Of a stretch of DNA of 13,513 nt, positions 1 to 5,996 are shown piece by piece. Positions within the stretch are counted from its first letter, which is position 1; each line of letters starts with the position of its first letter. Both the position numbers and the translations under genes were made by a program. Origin of the DNA: Pirellulales bacterium (GTDB taxonomy: Bacteria; Planctomycetota; Planctomycetia; Pirellulales; JALHLM01); contig JALHLM010000109.1 of NCBI GenBank assembly GCA_022844585.1, positions 1 through 13,513 on the forward strand, given 5' to 3'. The notes beneath the pieces were generated by a model. The model searched no databases. It was not told the DNA's origin and saw only the letters and a program-made list of their open reading frames with translations.

Positions 1-1
1 G

Positions 2-160
2 TTGTTCCATCTCGCGCTTGCTCAAATGGACGCCGGACTCAATGACAAAGCGAAGGCGAGCTATCAGAAGGCGAAGGACGATTACGGCTTTAACGGCTCG
101 GATCTGGGTGGGCTGGAAGCCAAGGAATTCGAACGCCTGAAAGGCGGATTGGGGCTATAA
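2..160 (+). CDS. C-terminal end of a TPR-like protein (5' partial)
   Basis: The reading frame is open from base 2 and stops at TAA 158-160, giving 52 residues; the gene begins before the window. The visible part reads FHLALAQMDAGLNDKAKASY and then a charged tail ending in GLGL. The pattern of small residues followed by an amphipathic helix (A-x-M-D-A-G-x-x-D-K-A-x-x-x-Y-x-K-A) matches the second helix pair of a tetratricopeptide repeat. Such repeats usually mediate protein-protein contacts. The frame has no ATG suitable for a separate short gene, and the next gene starts 6 nt after its stop, so the two are probably co-transcribed. The identity of the full protein cannot be told from this fragment. 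Confidence 0.6.
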   Translation: MFHLALAQMDAGLNDKAKASYQKAKDDYGFNGSDLGGLEAKEFERLKGGLGL

Positions 161-166
161 GCGAAC

Positions 167-457
167 ATGGATGACTCGTCCGCCTGGAAGGCGCTGTTGG
201 ACAACTGGCCCTCGGGACTCGCACGCACCGGCGTGGTGGTCAGCACCTTCAATGAACAGATTCCCTTCGACGGCTTCATGCACACCGCTGCGTTCATGAT
301 GGTGGAACGCAAGACGCCCGACACGTTGGGTGCGAGAAAAGTCATCATTCCGTTTTCTGGCATCGCGGCGATCAAATTTGTCGAGGTCGTCGGTAGCCAG
401 GCATTCGTCCCCTGGGGATTTGTCGGCGCACCCGCCGGAAAGAAGGCGCCGGGCTGA
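167..457 (+). CDS. Conserved-looking hypothetical protein, 96 aa
   Basis: I do not recognise this family. The ORF starts at ATG 167, 6 nt after the stop of the upstream TPR-like gene, and ends at TGA 455-457. The tight spacing and shared strand suggest an operon. The product is a small soluble protein without a signal peptide or membrane helix. Alternating hydrophobic and polar stretches (GVVVSTFNEQIPF, HTAAFMMVERK, RKVIIPFSGIAAIKFVEVV) suggest a mainly beta fold, perhaps a small barrel. The C-terminal 15 residues are Gly/Ala/Pro/Lys rich and probably disordered. No catalytic motif is visible. A competing minus-strand frame over the same bases (155-493) has an Arg/His-rich composition typical of a shadow and was rejected. 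Confidence 0.6.
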   Translation: MDDSSAWKALLDNWPSGLARTGVVVSTFNEQIPFDGFMHTAAFMMVERKTPDTLGARKVIIPFSGIAAIKFVEVVGSQAFVPWGFVGAPAGKKAPG

Positions 458-643
458 TCGTTTTGTGACGGAATTCACGACCCGCCAGCACAAATCTTCA
501 TTCGAAATACCCCTCCGGCCGCTGGTGAACCTGCCAATCGCCGCTTAGACTAACGGGGTAAACCCTGCGTTTTAACCGGCGCCGCACAAGCCGCGGCAAC
601 GGTCCGCCGATTTCACGAATCACTCATTTCTACAAGACTCGAC

Positions 644-650
644 AAGGAGA
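644..650 (+). promoter_or_regulatory. Shine-Dalgarno deciding the GTG start at 656
   Basis: AAGGAGA lies 5 nt upstream of GTG 656. It supports GTG rather than any internal codon as the start of the DUF3467 gene. Confidence 0.75.
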
Positions 651-655
651 ATTGC

Positions 656-1039
656 GTGTCCAAGTCCAGCGAACAACCGGAAGCCGCTCCGGCCGCCGAA
701 GCGGCGCCGGCCCCGCAACAGCAGCAGCGTCAACAAGTTCATGTTGACGATTCCAAGGCCAATGCCGCGTACGCTAACTTCTGCCGCGTCACCGGCACGC
801 CGGAAGAATTGATCATCGACTTCGGATTGAATCCGCAGCCGTTCGGCGTGCCGCAAGAGGCCGTCATGGTCACGCAGCGGATCGTCACCAATTACTACAC
901 CGCCAAGCGGATGCTGCACGCCCTGACCCTCACCGTGCAACGCCATGAGCAAGCCTTCGGCGTCCTGGAAACCGACGTGCAGAAGCGCGTCGTCCCGAGC
1001 GTCCGCGCCCAAATGGCGGCTGCCGCCGGCCAGAAGTAG
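656..1039 (+). CDS. DUF3467 family protein
   Basis: This 127-aa protein starts at GTG 656 behind a strong AAGGAGA and ends at TAG 1037-1039. Residues 1-27 are a low-complexity Ala/Pro/Glu/Gln tail (including QQQQRQQ). Residues 28-100 carry the hallmark of DUF3467: an acidic VHVDDS start, then YANFCRVTGTPEELIIDFGL, then an NPQPFGVP turn and a helix with TQRIVTNYYTAKRML. The family occurs across bacteria and archaea as short proteins of about 90-130 aa; its function is unknown. There is no signal peptide or membrane segment, so it is presumably cytoplasmic. It is followed by a strong intrinsic terminator and preceded by about 200 nt without a gene, so it looks monocistronic. Confidence 0.88.
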   Translation: MSKSSEQPEAAPAAEAAPAPQQQQRQQVHVDDSKANAAYANFCRVTGTPEELIIDFGLNPQPFGVPQEAVMVTQRIVTNYYTAKRMLHALTLTVQRHEQAFGVLETDVQKRVVPSVRAQMAAAAGQK

Positions 1040-1085
1040 TTTTCGAAGCGGCGGAAGCCGCGTCGACATCAATTATTCATGAGTA

Positions 1086-1125
1086 CGTCGCTCAGGTCGC
1101 TTCCGCGACCCGAGCGACGTTTTTT
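1086..1125 (+). terminator. Intrinsic terminator after the DUF3467 gene
   Basis: A 15-nt arm at 1086-1100 (CGTCGCTCAGGTCGC) pairs with 1105-1119 (GCGACCCGAGCGACG) with one A-C mismatch, around a TTCC loop. The stem is followed directly by TTTTTT (1120-1125). The GC-rich stem plus U-tract 47 nt after the stop codon is a textbook rho-independent terminator. Confidence 0.9.
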
Positions 1126-1286
1126 ATTTGCTCTGCGGGATTCTGGCAAACGAAAGACCGTCGAAAGTAGGTTGCGCGTCTTAATTGTGGGCGGTCTTCC
1201 CTGGGCTTTTTCTTCCATCGTTGCGTCGCGCATACTACGTTTAACGTCGACTACCGTGACTCGCCGTGTTGCCAACTGCCGTACGC

Positions 1287-2411
1287 ATGATTTATCTCGA
1301 TTACAACGCCACCACGCCGCTCGCCCCCTGCGTGCAGGAAGGCATGCTGCCATTTTTGGCGGAGCACTTTGGCAATCCTTCGAGCGGCCATGCGCCGGGC
1401 AAGGCCGCCCATGCCGCGGTCGACGACGCCCGAGTGCAGGTCGCTCAACTCTTAGGAGCGGCCAGCGACGAAATTCTGTTCACGTCCGGCGGTACGGAAA
1501 GCAATAACCTGGCGCTCAAGGGCTCGTTCGACGTCGCCCCGCCCGAGCGACGCCATCTGGTCATCTCCGCTTTCGAGCACCCGGCGATCGCGGCGCCCGC
1601 GAAGTATCTCGAACGCCGCGGCGCGACAGTTTCGACGGTCGGCTGCGACGCGCGCGGCGTCGTGGATCCCGGCGAGGTCGCGGCCGCGATCCGGCCGGAC
1701 ACGTTTCTGGTCAGCGTCATGCTGGCCAACAACGAGATTGGCGCCATCCAGCCGCTCCGCGCGATTGCCGAAATTTGTCGCGAGCGCGGCGTATTAGTGC
1801 ACACCGACGCCGCGCAGGCCGTTGGCAAGATTCCCATTGACGTGACCCAACTCAAGGTCGATCTGCTGACGGTCGCGGGGCACAAACTCTACGCGCCCAA
1901 AGGCGTCGGCGCACTTTACGTGCGGCGCGGTGTCCATTTGGAGCCGTTGCTGCATGGCGCCGGGCACGAAGCGGGGCTGCGAGCGGGGACGGAGAACGTG
2001 GCGCAAATCGTGGGCCTCGGCATCGCGGCGGAGTTCGCTTCCCGGCATCTGGACAATTCGCGTCCGCGGTTGGAATCATTGCGCGACCGGCTTTGGTCAC
2101 AACTGCGCGAAAGCATTCCGGGAATCTCGTGGAATGGCGCCAGCGCGGCGATGCTGCCAAACACGTTGTCGGTGAACTTCCCCCGCGTGCGCGGTTCCGC
2201 GCTGTTGGCGCGGCTTCCGGACATCTGTGCATCCACCGGTGCGGCGTGTCACTCGGGCGAAGCGTCGCTCTCGGCGACGCAACGCGCCTTGGGACTACTG
2301 CCGCAGATCGCGGAAGGCACGGTCCGCTTCAGCGTCGGGCTGTATAACGACGAAACCGAAATTGACCGCGCCGCCAATCAAATCATCGCCGCTTGGGAGG
2401 CGCTCCGTTGA
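1287..2411 (+). CDS. Cysteine desulfurase, NifS/IscS-like (possibly selenocysteine-lyase-like)
   Basis: A PLP enzyme of aminotransferase class V that would remove sulfur (or selenium) from cysteine (or selenocysteine), yielding alanine and an enzyme-bound persulfide. With ATG 1287 the protein has 374 aa and begins MIYLDYNATTPLAP, the canonical family start. A GTG at 1266 would add seven unconserved residues, and neither site has a clear SD. Visible landmarks are FTSGGTESNN (65-74, cofactor phosphate region), His98 in AFEHPA (PLP stacking), LANNEIG (147-152 region), HTDAAQAVGK (172-181) with Asp174, and the Schiff-base Lys200 in VAGHKLYAPKG. RAGTEN (232-237) and the catalytic Cys321 in STGAACHSG follow. 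The loop around Cys321 resembles the AACHS of selenocysteine lyases more than the GSACTS of typical IscS, so selenium chemistry is possible. The downstream PLP gene overlaps its stop. Confidence 0.88.
   Translation: MIYLDYNATTPLAPCVQEGMLPFLAEHFGNPSSGHAPGKAAHAAVDDARVQVAQLLGAASDEILFTSGGTESNNLALKGSFDVAPPERRHLVISAFEHPAIAAPAKYLERRGATVSTVGCDARGVVDPGEVAAAIRPDTFLVSVMLANNEIGAIQPLRAIAEICRERGVLVHTDAAQAVGKIPIDVTQLKVDLLTVAGHKLYAPKGVGALYVRRGVHLEPLLHGAGHEAGLRAGTENVAQIVGLGIAAEFASRHLDNSRPRLESLRDRLWSQLRESIPGISWNGASAAMLPNTLSVNFPRVRGSALLARLPDICASTGAACHSGEASLSATQRALGLLPQIAEGTVRFSVGLYNDETEIDRAANQIIAAWEALR
2395..2400 (+). promoter_or_regulatory. Shine-Dalgarno supporting the TTG start at 2408
   Basis: GGGAGG lies inside the last codons of the cysteine desulfurase gene, 7 nt before TTG 2408. 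It favours this TTG over the in-frame TTG at 2393, and suggests translational coupling. Confidence 0.65.
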
Positions 2412-3523
2412 GCAAGCCGGTTCCTTGGTATGGATTGCGAAACGAGGCGGAAATCTTCTCGCCGACGCTGTTGGTCTATCCCGATCGCGTGGAACGGAAC
2501 ATCCGCCACACGATTGAAATCGCCGGCGACGCCAAACGCCTGTGGCCGCACGTCAAAACGCACAAAATGGCCGCAGTGCTGGCGATGCAGATCGCGGCCG
2601 GCATCGACAAGTTCAAGTGCGCCACGATCGCCGAAGCGGAAATGACCGCCGCGGGGGGCGCGGCGGAAGTGTTGCTGGCCTATGCCCCGGTCGGCCCGAA
2701 CATTGTCCGCTGGCGGCGACTGATCGAAGCCTTTCCCCGAGCTCGTTTCGGCGCGCTGTTCGACGATCCCGCCGCCGCGCACGCCTGTGGCATTGAATTG
2801 CATGCGCATGGTTTGACATGCGCGGCAATGATCGACCTCGATTGCGGGATGGGCCGCACCGGCATTGCGCCGGACGATCATGCCGCGGCCCTCTATGCTC
2901 TTCTGGCGCGCACGCCAGGCATCTCGCCGGCAGGACTGCACGCCTACGACGGACATATCGTCGATCCGAACCTAGAAACGCGCCGGGCTCAATGTGATGT
3001 GGCGATGATAAAAGTATTCGCGATCCGTGATCGTTTGCTGCGCGACGGACTGCCGGTCCCGCGCGTGATTTGCGGCGGCACGCCAACTTTCGCCCTGCAT
3101 GCGGAGCACGCGGATCGCGATTGCAGTCCTGGCACAACCGTCTTCTGGGACGCTGGCTATGGCGGCAAGTATCCCGAGTTGCCGTTCGAACCGGCGGCGC
3201 TTTTGCTGACGCGTGTGATCAGCAAGCCACGTTCGGGGCGACTGTGCGTCGACTTGGGTTACAAGGCCGTCTCGGCCGATCAACCGCATCCACGCGTTCA
3301 GTTTCTCAACCTGCCCGACGCCAAGGCCGTCGTCCACAGCGAAGAACACCTGGCGATCGAAACGAGCGAAGCCGATCGCTTCCAAGTCGGCGACGCCCTC
3401 TATGGCGTTCCGCAGCATGTTTGCCCCACGGTGGCGCTGCATCGCGAAGCGATCGTTGTCCGGGACGGCCTCGCCTGCGACCGTTGGACGGTTACCGCGC
3501 GCGACCGTGTGATCACAATCTGA
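2408..3523 (+). CDS. D-threonine aldolase / D-serine dehydratase-like PLP enzyme
   Basis: A fold-type III PLP enzyme: an alanine-racemase-like N-terminal barrel with a C-terminal D-serine-dehydratase-like domain. Relatives cleave D-threonine and other D-beta-hydroxy amino acids or dehydrate D-serine. From TTG 2408 the protein has 371 aa. SPTLLVYPDRVERNI (18-32) opens the barrel. WPHVKTHK (46-53) carries the probable PLP lysine (Lys50). IDLDCGMGRTG (142-152), GLHAYDGH (176-183) and CGGTPTF (222-228) are further family signatures. PQHVCPT (335-341) holds the His-x-Cys pair (His337, Cys339) that binds the divalent metal in this family. The TTG overlaps the upstream TGA as TTGA, implying coupling to the cysteine desulfurase. 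The exact substrate cannot be read from sequence. Confidence 0.85.
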   Translation: MSKPVPWYGLRNEAEIFSPTLLVYPDRVERNIRHTIEIAGDAKRLWPHVKTHKMAAVLAMQIAAGIDKFKCATIAEAEMTAAGGAAEVLLAYAPVGPNIVRWRRLIEAFPRARFGALFDDPAAAHACGIELHAHGLTCAAMIDLDCGMGRTGIAPDDHAAALYALLARTPGISPAGLHAYDGHIVDPNLETRRAQCDVAMIKVFAIRDRLLRDGLPVPRVICGGTPTFALHAEHADRDCSPGTTVFWDAGYGGKYPELPFEPAALLLTRVISKPRSGRLCVDLGYKAVSADQPHPRVQFLNLPDAKAVVHSEEHLAIETSEADRFQVGDALYGVPQHVCPTVALHREAIVVRDGLACDRWTVTARDRVITI

Positions 3524-3548
3524 TTCGTAAATGATGCGGAGTCGGTCT

Positions 3549-3656
3549 TTCTGTAGCCGCCCACTGTGAGGGCGGTGGAGGAATGTCGATCGCAGCTCGA
3601 CTTCGCGCCATGAAGCCAAGTCCAACGCGCCGAGGTCACAGACCTCGGCTACAGAA
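3549..3656. repeat. Inverted pair of palindromic units between convergent genes
   Basis: Two hairpin units face each other. The left unit starts TTCTGTAGCCG at 3549 and forms CCGCCC (3557-3562) / GGGCGG (3570-3575) around ACTGTGA. The right unit, read on the minus strand from 3656, also starts TTCTGTAGCCG and forms CCGAGGTC (3630-3637) / GACCTCGG (3641-3648). Both share the CTGTGA core, but the three inner stem pairs differ in a compensatory way. The outer 11-bp arms (3549-3559 and 3646-3656) are perfect inverted repeats, so the whole 108 bp could fold as one unit. It sits between the converging 3' ends of the PLP enzyme gene and apt, where it could stop transcription from both sides. It resembles REP/BIME-type intergenic repeats. 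Confidence 0.8.
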
Positions 3657-3661
3657 GGCAA

Positions 3662-4174
3662 TCAATACTTGATCAGGCTGAATAGCTCATAGCGTTGAAG
3701 TCGCGCTGCGCCGCCGAGGTCGCTGAGTTCGATGACGAACGCACAGCCTGCGACCTTGGCCCTGGCCTGCTCGATCAAATTGCAGCAGGCTTCGATGGTG
3801 CCGCCGGTGGCCAGCAGATCGTCCACCAACAACACGCGTTGGCCCGCGGAGACGCCGTCGATGTGGATCTCCAGCGTGTCGCGGCCGTACTCCAGTTCGT
3901 AGTGAAAGGCGTGCGTCTCGAAGGGCAGCTTGCCCGGCTTGCGAATCGGCACGAAGCCGACGCCCAGTTCGATTGCCAGCGGCGCGGCGAAGATGAAGCC
4001 CCGCGCTTCGGCCGCGGCGACGACGTCGATTTTGGCCTCGCGGTAATGTTGCGCCAGTCGGTGGATCGACTCGCGCAACACCTCCGGCGAAGCCAACAAT
4101 GGGGTGATATCGCGAAACATGATCCCAGGCTTCGGAAAGTCTGGGATACTACGGATGTGATCTTCAAGCTTCAA
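3662..4174 (-). CDS. apt: Adenine phosphoribosyltransferase
   Basis: Purine salvage enzyme that condenses adenine with PRPP to give AMP and pyrophosphate in the cytoplasm. The product is 170 aa, the usual length. It opens LEDHIRSIPDFPKPGI and continues MFRDITPLL (19-27), both strongly conserved. AEARGFIFAAPLA (55-67) and VPIRKPGKLP (75-84) are family landmarks. LLVDDLLATGGT (115-126) is the PRPP-binding loop with the Asp-Asp pair. The start is a TTG at 4174; a GAAGGA SD ends 10 nt upstream. An ATG at 4184 abuts that SD and is out of frame, opening only a six-codon peptide, so it is not the start. The gene is read toward the palindromic pair at 3549-3656. Upstream, 82 nt separate it from the oxidoreductase gene on the same strand. 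Confidence 0.95.
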   Translation of the reverse strand: MKLEDHIRSIPDFPKPGIMFRDITPLLASPEVLRESIHRLAQHYREAKIDVVAAAEARGFIFAAPLAIELGVGFVPIRKPGKLPFETHAFHYELEYGRDTLEIHIDGVSAGQRVLLVDDLLATGGTIEACCNLIEQARAKVAGCAFVIELSDLGGAARLQRYELFSLIKY

Positions 4175-4209
4175 GCGGAATCATTCCTTCGTTGGTTTCG
4201 ACTGTGGGA

Positions 4210-4224
4210 GGCGTCTCCGACGCC
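4210..4224. repeat. Small hairpin repeat between apt and the oxidoreductase gene
   Basis: GGCGTC (4210-4215) and GACGCC (4219-4224) pair perfectly around TCC, within the context TGTGGGAGGCGTCTCCGACG. The 3-nt loop and G-rich lead-in resemble short palindromes that I recall as scattered through planctomycete genomes (not checked). It lies 33 nt downstream of the oxidoreductase stop and just upstream of apt. Confidence 0.6.
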
Positions 4225-4256
4225 GATGCGCTGGACTCGGATGACAAGAATGTGTG

Positions 4257-5723
4257 TCAGACCTGCCCAGCGGCCGGCACCACGAACGGCTTGCGGTACT
4301 CGCGCGTCAGCATCGCTTGCGCCGGCTCGTTGCCCGGGATCGATTCGTTATCGACGTCGATCTTGAGCGGCACGCCGCACCAAAGCTTGACTTTACCGAG
4401 GTCGACGGCGCGGTCGGCCAGGTGACCTTTGAAGCGATCCCAGGTTTCAAGGTCGATCTGATGACCGCTCAAGTACGACTCGCAATCCGGGGCGTTCAGG
4501 TGTTCGCCAAGCCGCATCGAGATGTTGCCCAAATGGCACAGCGCGCTGGAGAGATGCCCTTGCTCAATATCGGCGTTGAGGTCCTGGTAGTTGCGGCTGC
4601 GGACCGCGCGGATGAAGTTCTCGTAGTGGACGTCGTCGCCGCCGGGGCCGGAGAATTCCTGGATCACTTTGCCGTCGAGATCGAAGGCGGTGCTGTGGTT
4701 GTAACCGTCCTGCACGATGTAGCCCGTCGTGCCGTGGAAGACGACGCCGACGCCCGCGTCGCGGTACTTCGATGTCTCCAGCCCGCGGACTTCGAAGATC
4801 AGTTTCTTGTCGCCGTAGATGTGTTCGACAACCTGCGTATTGGCCACGTCGCCGGCGTCTTCATAGCCGAAACGGCCGCCGTAGCTCAGCACCGTGTCGC
4901 TCAGCTTGTCGATTCCCAGCCCCCAGCGGGCGATATCCATCTGGTGGATGCCCTGGTTGCCGAGATCGCCGTTTCCCTGTTCCCACTGCCAGTGCCAATC
5001 GTAGTGCAACCGCTCGCGCATCAGCGGTTCCAGCGGCGACGGTCCGCACCAGAGGTTGTAGTCGACGGTCTTCGGCCAAGGATAACAGGCGCGCGGTCCG
5101 ATCGAATCGCGGCGCTTGTAGCAGAGCCCGCGGGCGATCTTCAACTCGCCGATGCCGCCGGCGCGAATGAAATCAATCGCCTTTTTCGTGCCCGGCATCG
5201 AACGGCATTGCGTGCCCGTTTGGCAGATGCGGCCATACTTGCGGGCCGCCTCGACCATCCGCCGCCCCTCGCTCACGTTGTGGCTGACCGGCTTTTCGAC
5301 GTACACGTCCTTGCCGGCCTGCATCGCCCAGATGCTGACCAACGAGTGCCAGTGGTTGGGCGTGGCGGTGGTGACGATATCGACCGTCGGGTCGTCGAAC
5401 ACCTCGCGCATGTCTTGTACGAACTTGGGGCGATGTCCCTGGGACTTTTCGATCGCGGCGATGTGTCCTTGCGCACGTTGCTCGTCGGCGTCGCAGATAT
5501 AGGTGACCGCCGCGTCCTTGCGCTCGCGGAAATGCTCCAGATGGCTGCCGCCGCGTCCGCCCGAGCCGATCACCGCCACGCTCAGGCGTTCATTGGCACT
5601 GGAACCTTGCGCCGGCGCGTCTTCCTCCGCGTCGGCGACCTTTCCGGCCGCTCCCACGGCCAGGGCCGCCGAGGCGGCAATCAACGAATCTTCCAGAAAG
5701 CGGCGACGGGAATAGGGAGGCAT
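4257..5723 (-). CDS. Tat-exported Gfo/Idh/MocA family oxidoreductase
   Basis: A predicted NAD(P)-dependent sugar or sugar-derivative dehydrogenase, 488 aa. From ATG 5723 the N-terminus is MPPYSRRRFLEDSLIAAS, a twin-arginine signal (SRRRFL at 5-10) followed by an Ala-rich hydrophobic stretch to about residue 30, so the enzyme is probably exported folded. The Rossmann fold starts at VAVIGSGGRGGSHL (49-62, dinucleotide-binding glycines). TATPNHWH (119-126) and VEKPVSHN (142-149) follow; Lys144 of the EKP motif is the usual catalytic lysine. QTGTQCRS (168-175) and GDLGNQGIHQMDIARWGLG (252-270) are typical of the planctomycete-type C-terminal domain. AGGAG (5732-5736) lies 8 nt before the ATG, which settles the start over the longer frame from 5798. 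The substrate is unknown. Nothing next to it belongs clearly to the same pathway. Confidence 0.92.
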   Translation of the reverse strand: MPPYSRRRFLEDSLIAASAALAVGAAGKVADAEEDAPAQGSSANERLSVAVIGSGGRGGSHLEHFRERKDAAVTYICDADEQRAQGHIAAIEKSQGHRPKFVQDMREVFDDPTVDIVTTATPNHWHSLVSIWAMQAGKDVYVEKPVSHNVSEGRRMVEAARKYGRICQTGTQCRSMPGTKKAIDFIRAGGIGELKIARGLCYKRRDSIGPRACYPWPKTVDYNLWCGPSPLEPLMRERLHYDWHWQWEQGNGDLGNQGIHQMDIARWGLGIDKLSDTVLSYGGRFGYEDAGDVANTQVVEHIYGDKKLIFEVRGLETSKYRDAGVGVVFHGTTGYIVQDGYNHSTAFDLDGKVIQEFSGPGGDDVHYENFIRAVRSRNYQDLNADIEQGHLSSALCHLGNISMRLGEHLNAPDCESYLSGHQIDLETWDRFKGHLADRAVDLGKVKLWCGVPLKIDVDNESIPGNEPAQAMLTREYRKPFVVPAAGQV

Positions 5724-5731
5724 CGACGTGG

Positions 5732-5736
5732 CTCCT
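5732..5736 (-). promoter_or_regulatory. Shine-Dalgarno of the Gfo/Idh/MocA gene
   Basis: AGGAG on the minus strand, 8 nt before ATG 5723. It selects this ATG, which puts the twin-arginine motif at residue 5, over the in-frame start 25 codons upstream. Confidence 0.75.
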
Positions 5737-5996
5737 GACAAGCGTGGGCGGGCGTGGGGAGGGGGTGACCGCCATGCTGGGCGATCGATTCGCTGCATTT
5801 TGATCGGTCGGCGTCCGGCAGTCTACCGGTTTTGGAAAGAAACTCGCCACCCGACGTGAGTGATTCCCAGCGCCGCGCCGGACGTTAAGATGCAGCGCAG
5901 TCACGATTGCGGCACATCAGTTGCTTTGCAAGGACCGCGTCCTGGCCGACTACTTTCCGTCGGCGGCTTACCCCTGCACAAATCGAGCGTTTCCTG

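Noticed and set aside
1215..1265. Sigma-70-like promoter upstream of the desulfurase (TTGCGT and a TA-containing box)
   Set aside because: Spacing and -10 match are poor; not distinguishable from chance in this base composition.
1266..1286. GTG 1266 as start of the cysteine desulfurase
   Set aside because: Family proteins begin at or next to MIYLDYNATTP. The additional seven residues are unconserved and there is no SD before 1266.
4254..5738. 494-aa plus-strand ORF
   Set aside because: It is exactly antisense to the Gfo/Idh/MocA gene, which has an SD, a Tat signal and family motifs. The plus-strand frame is a GC-rich shadow with no recognisable domain.
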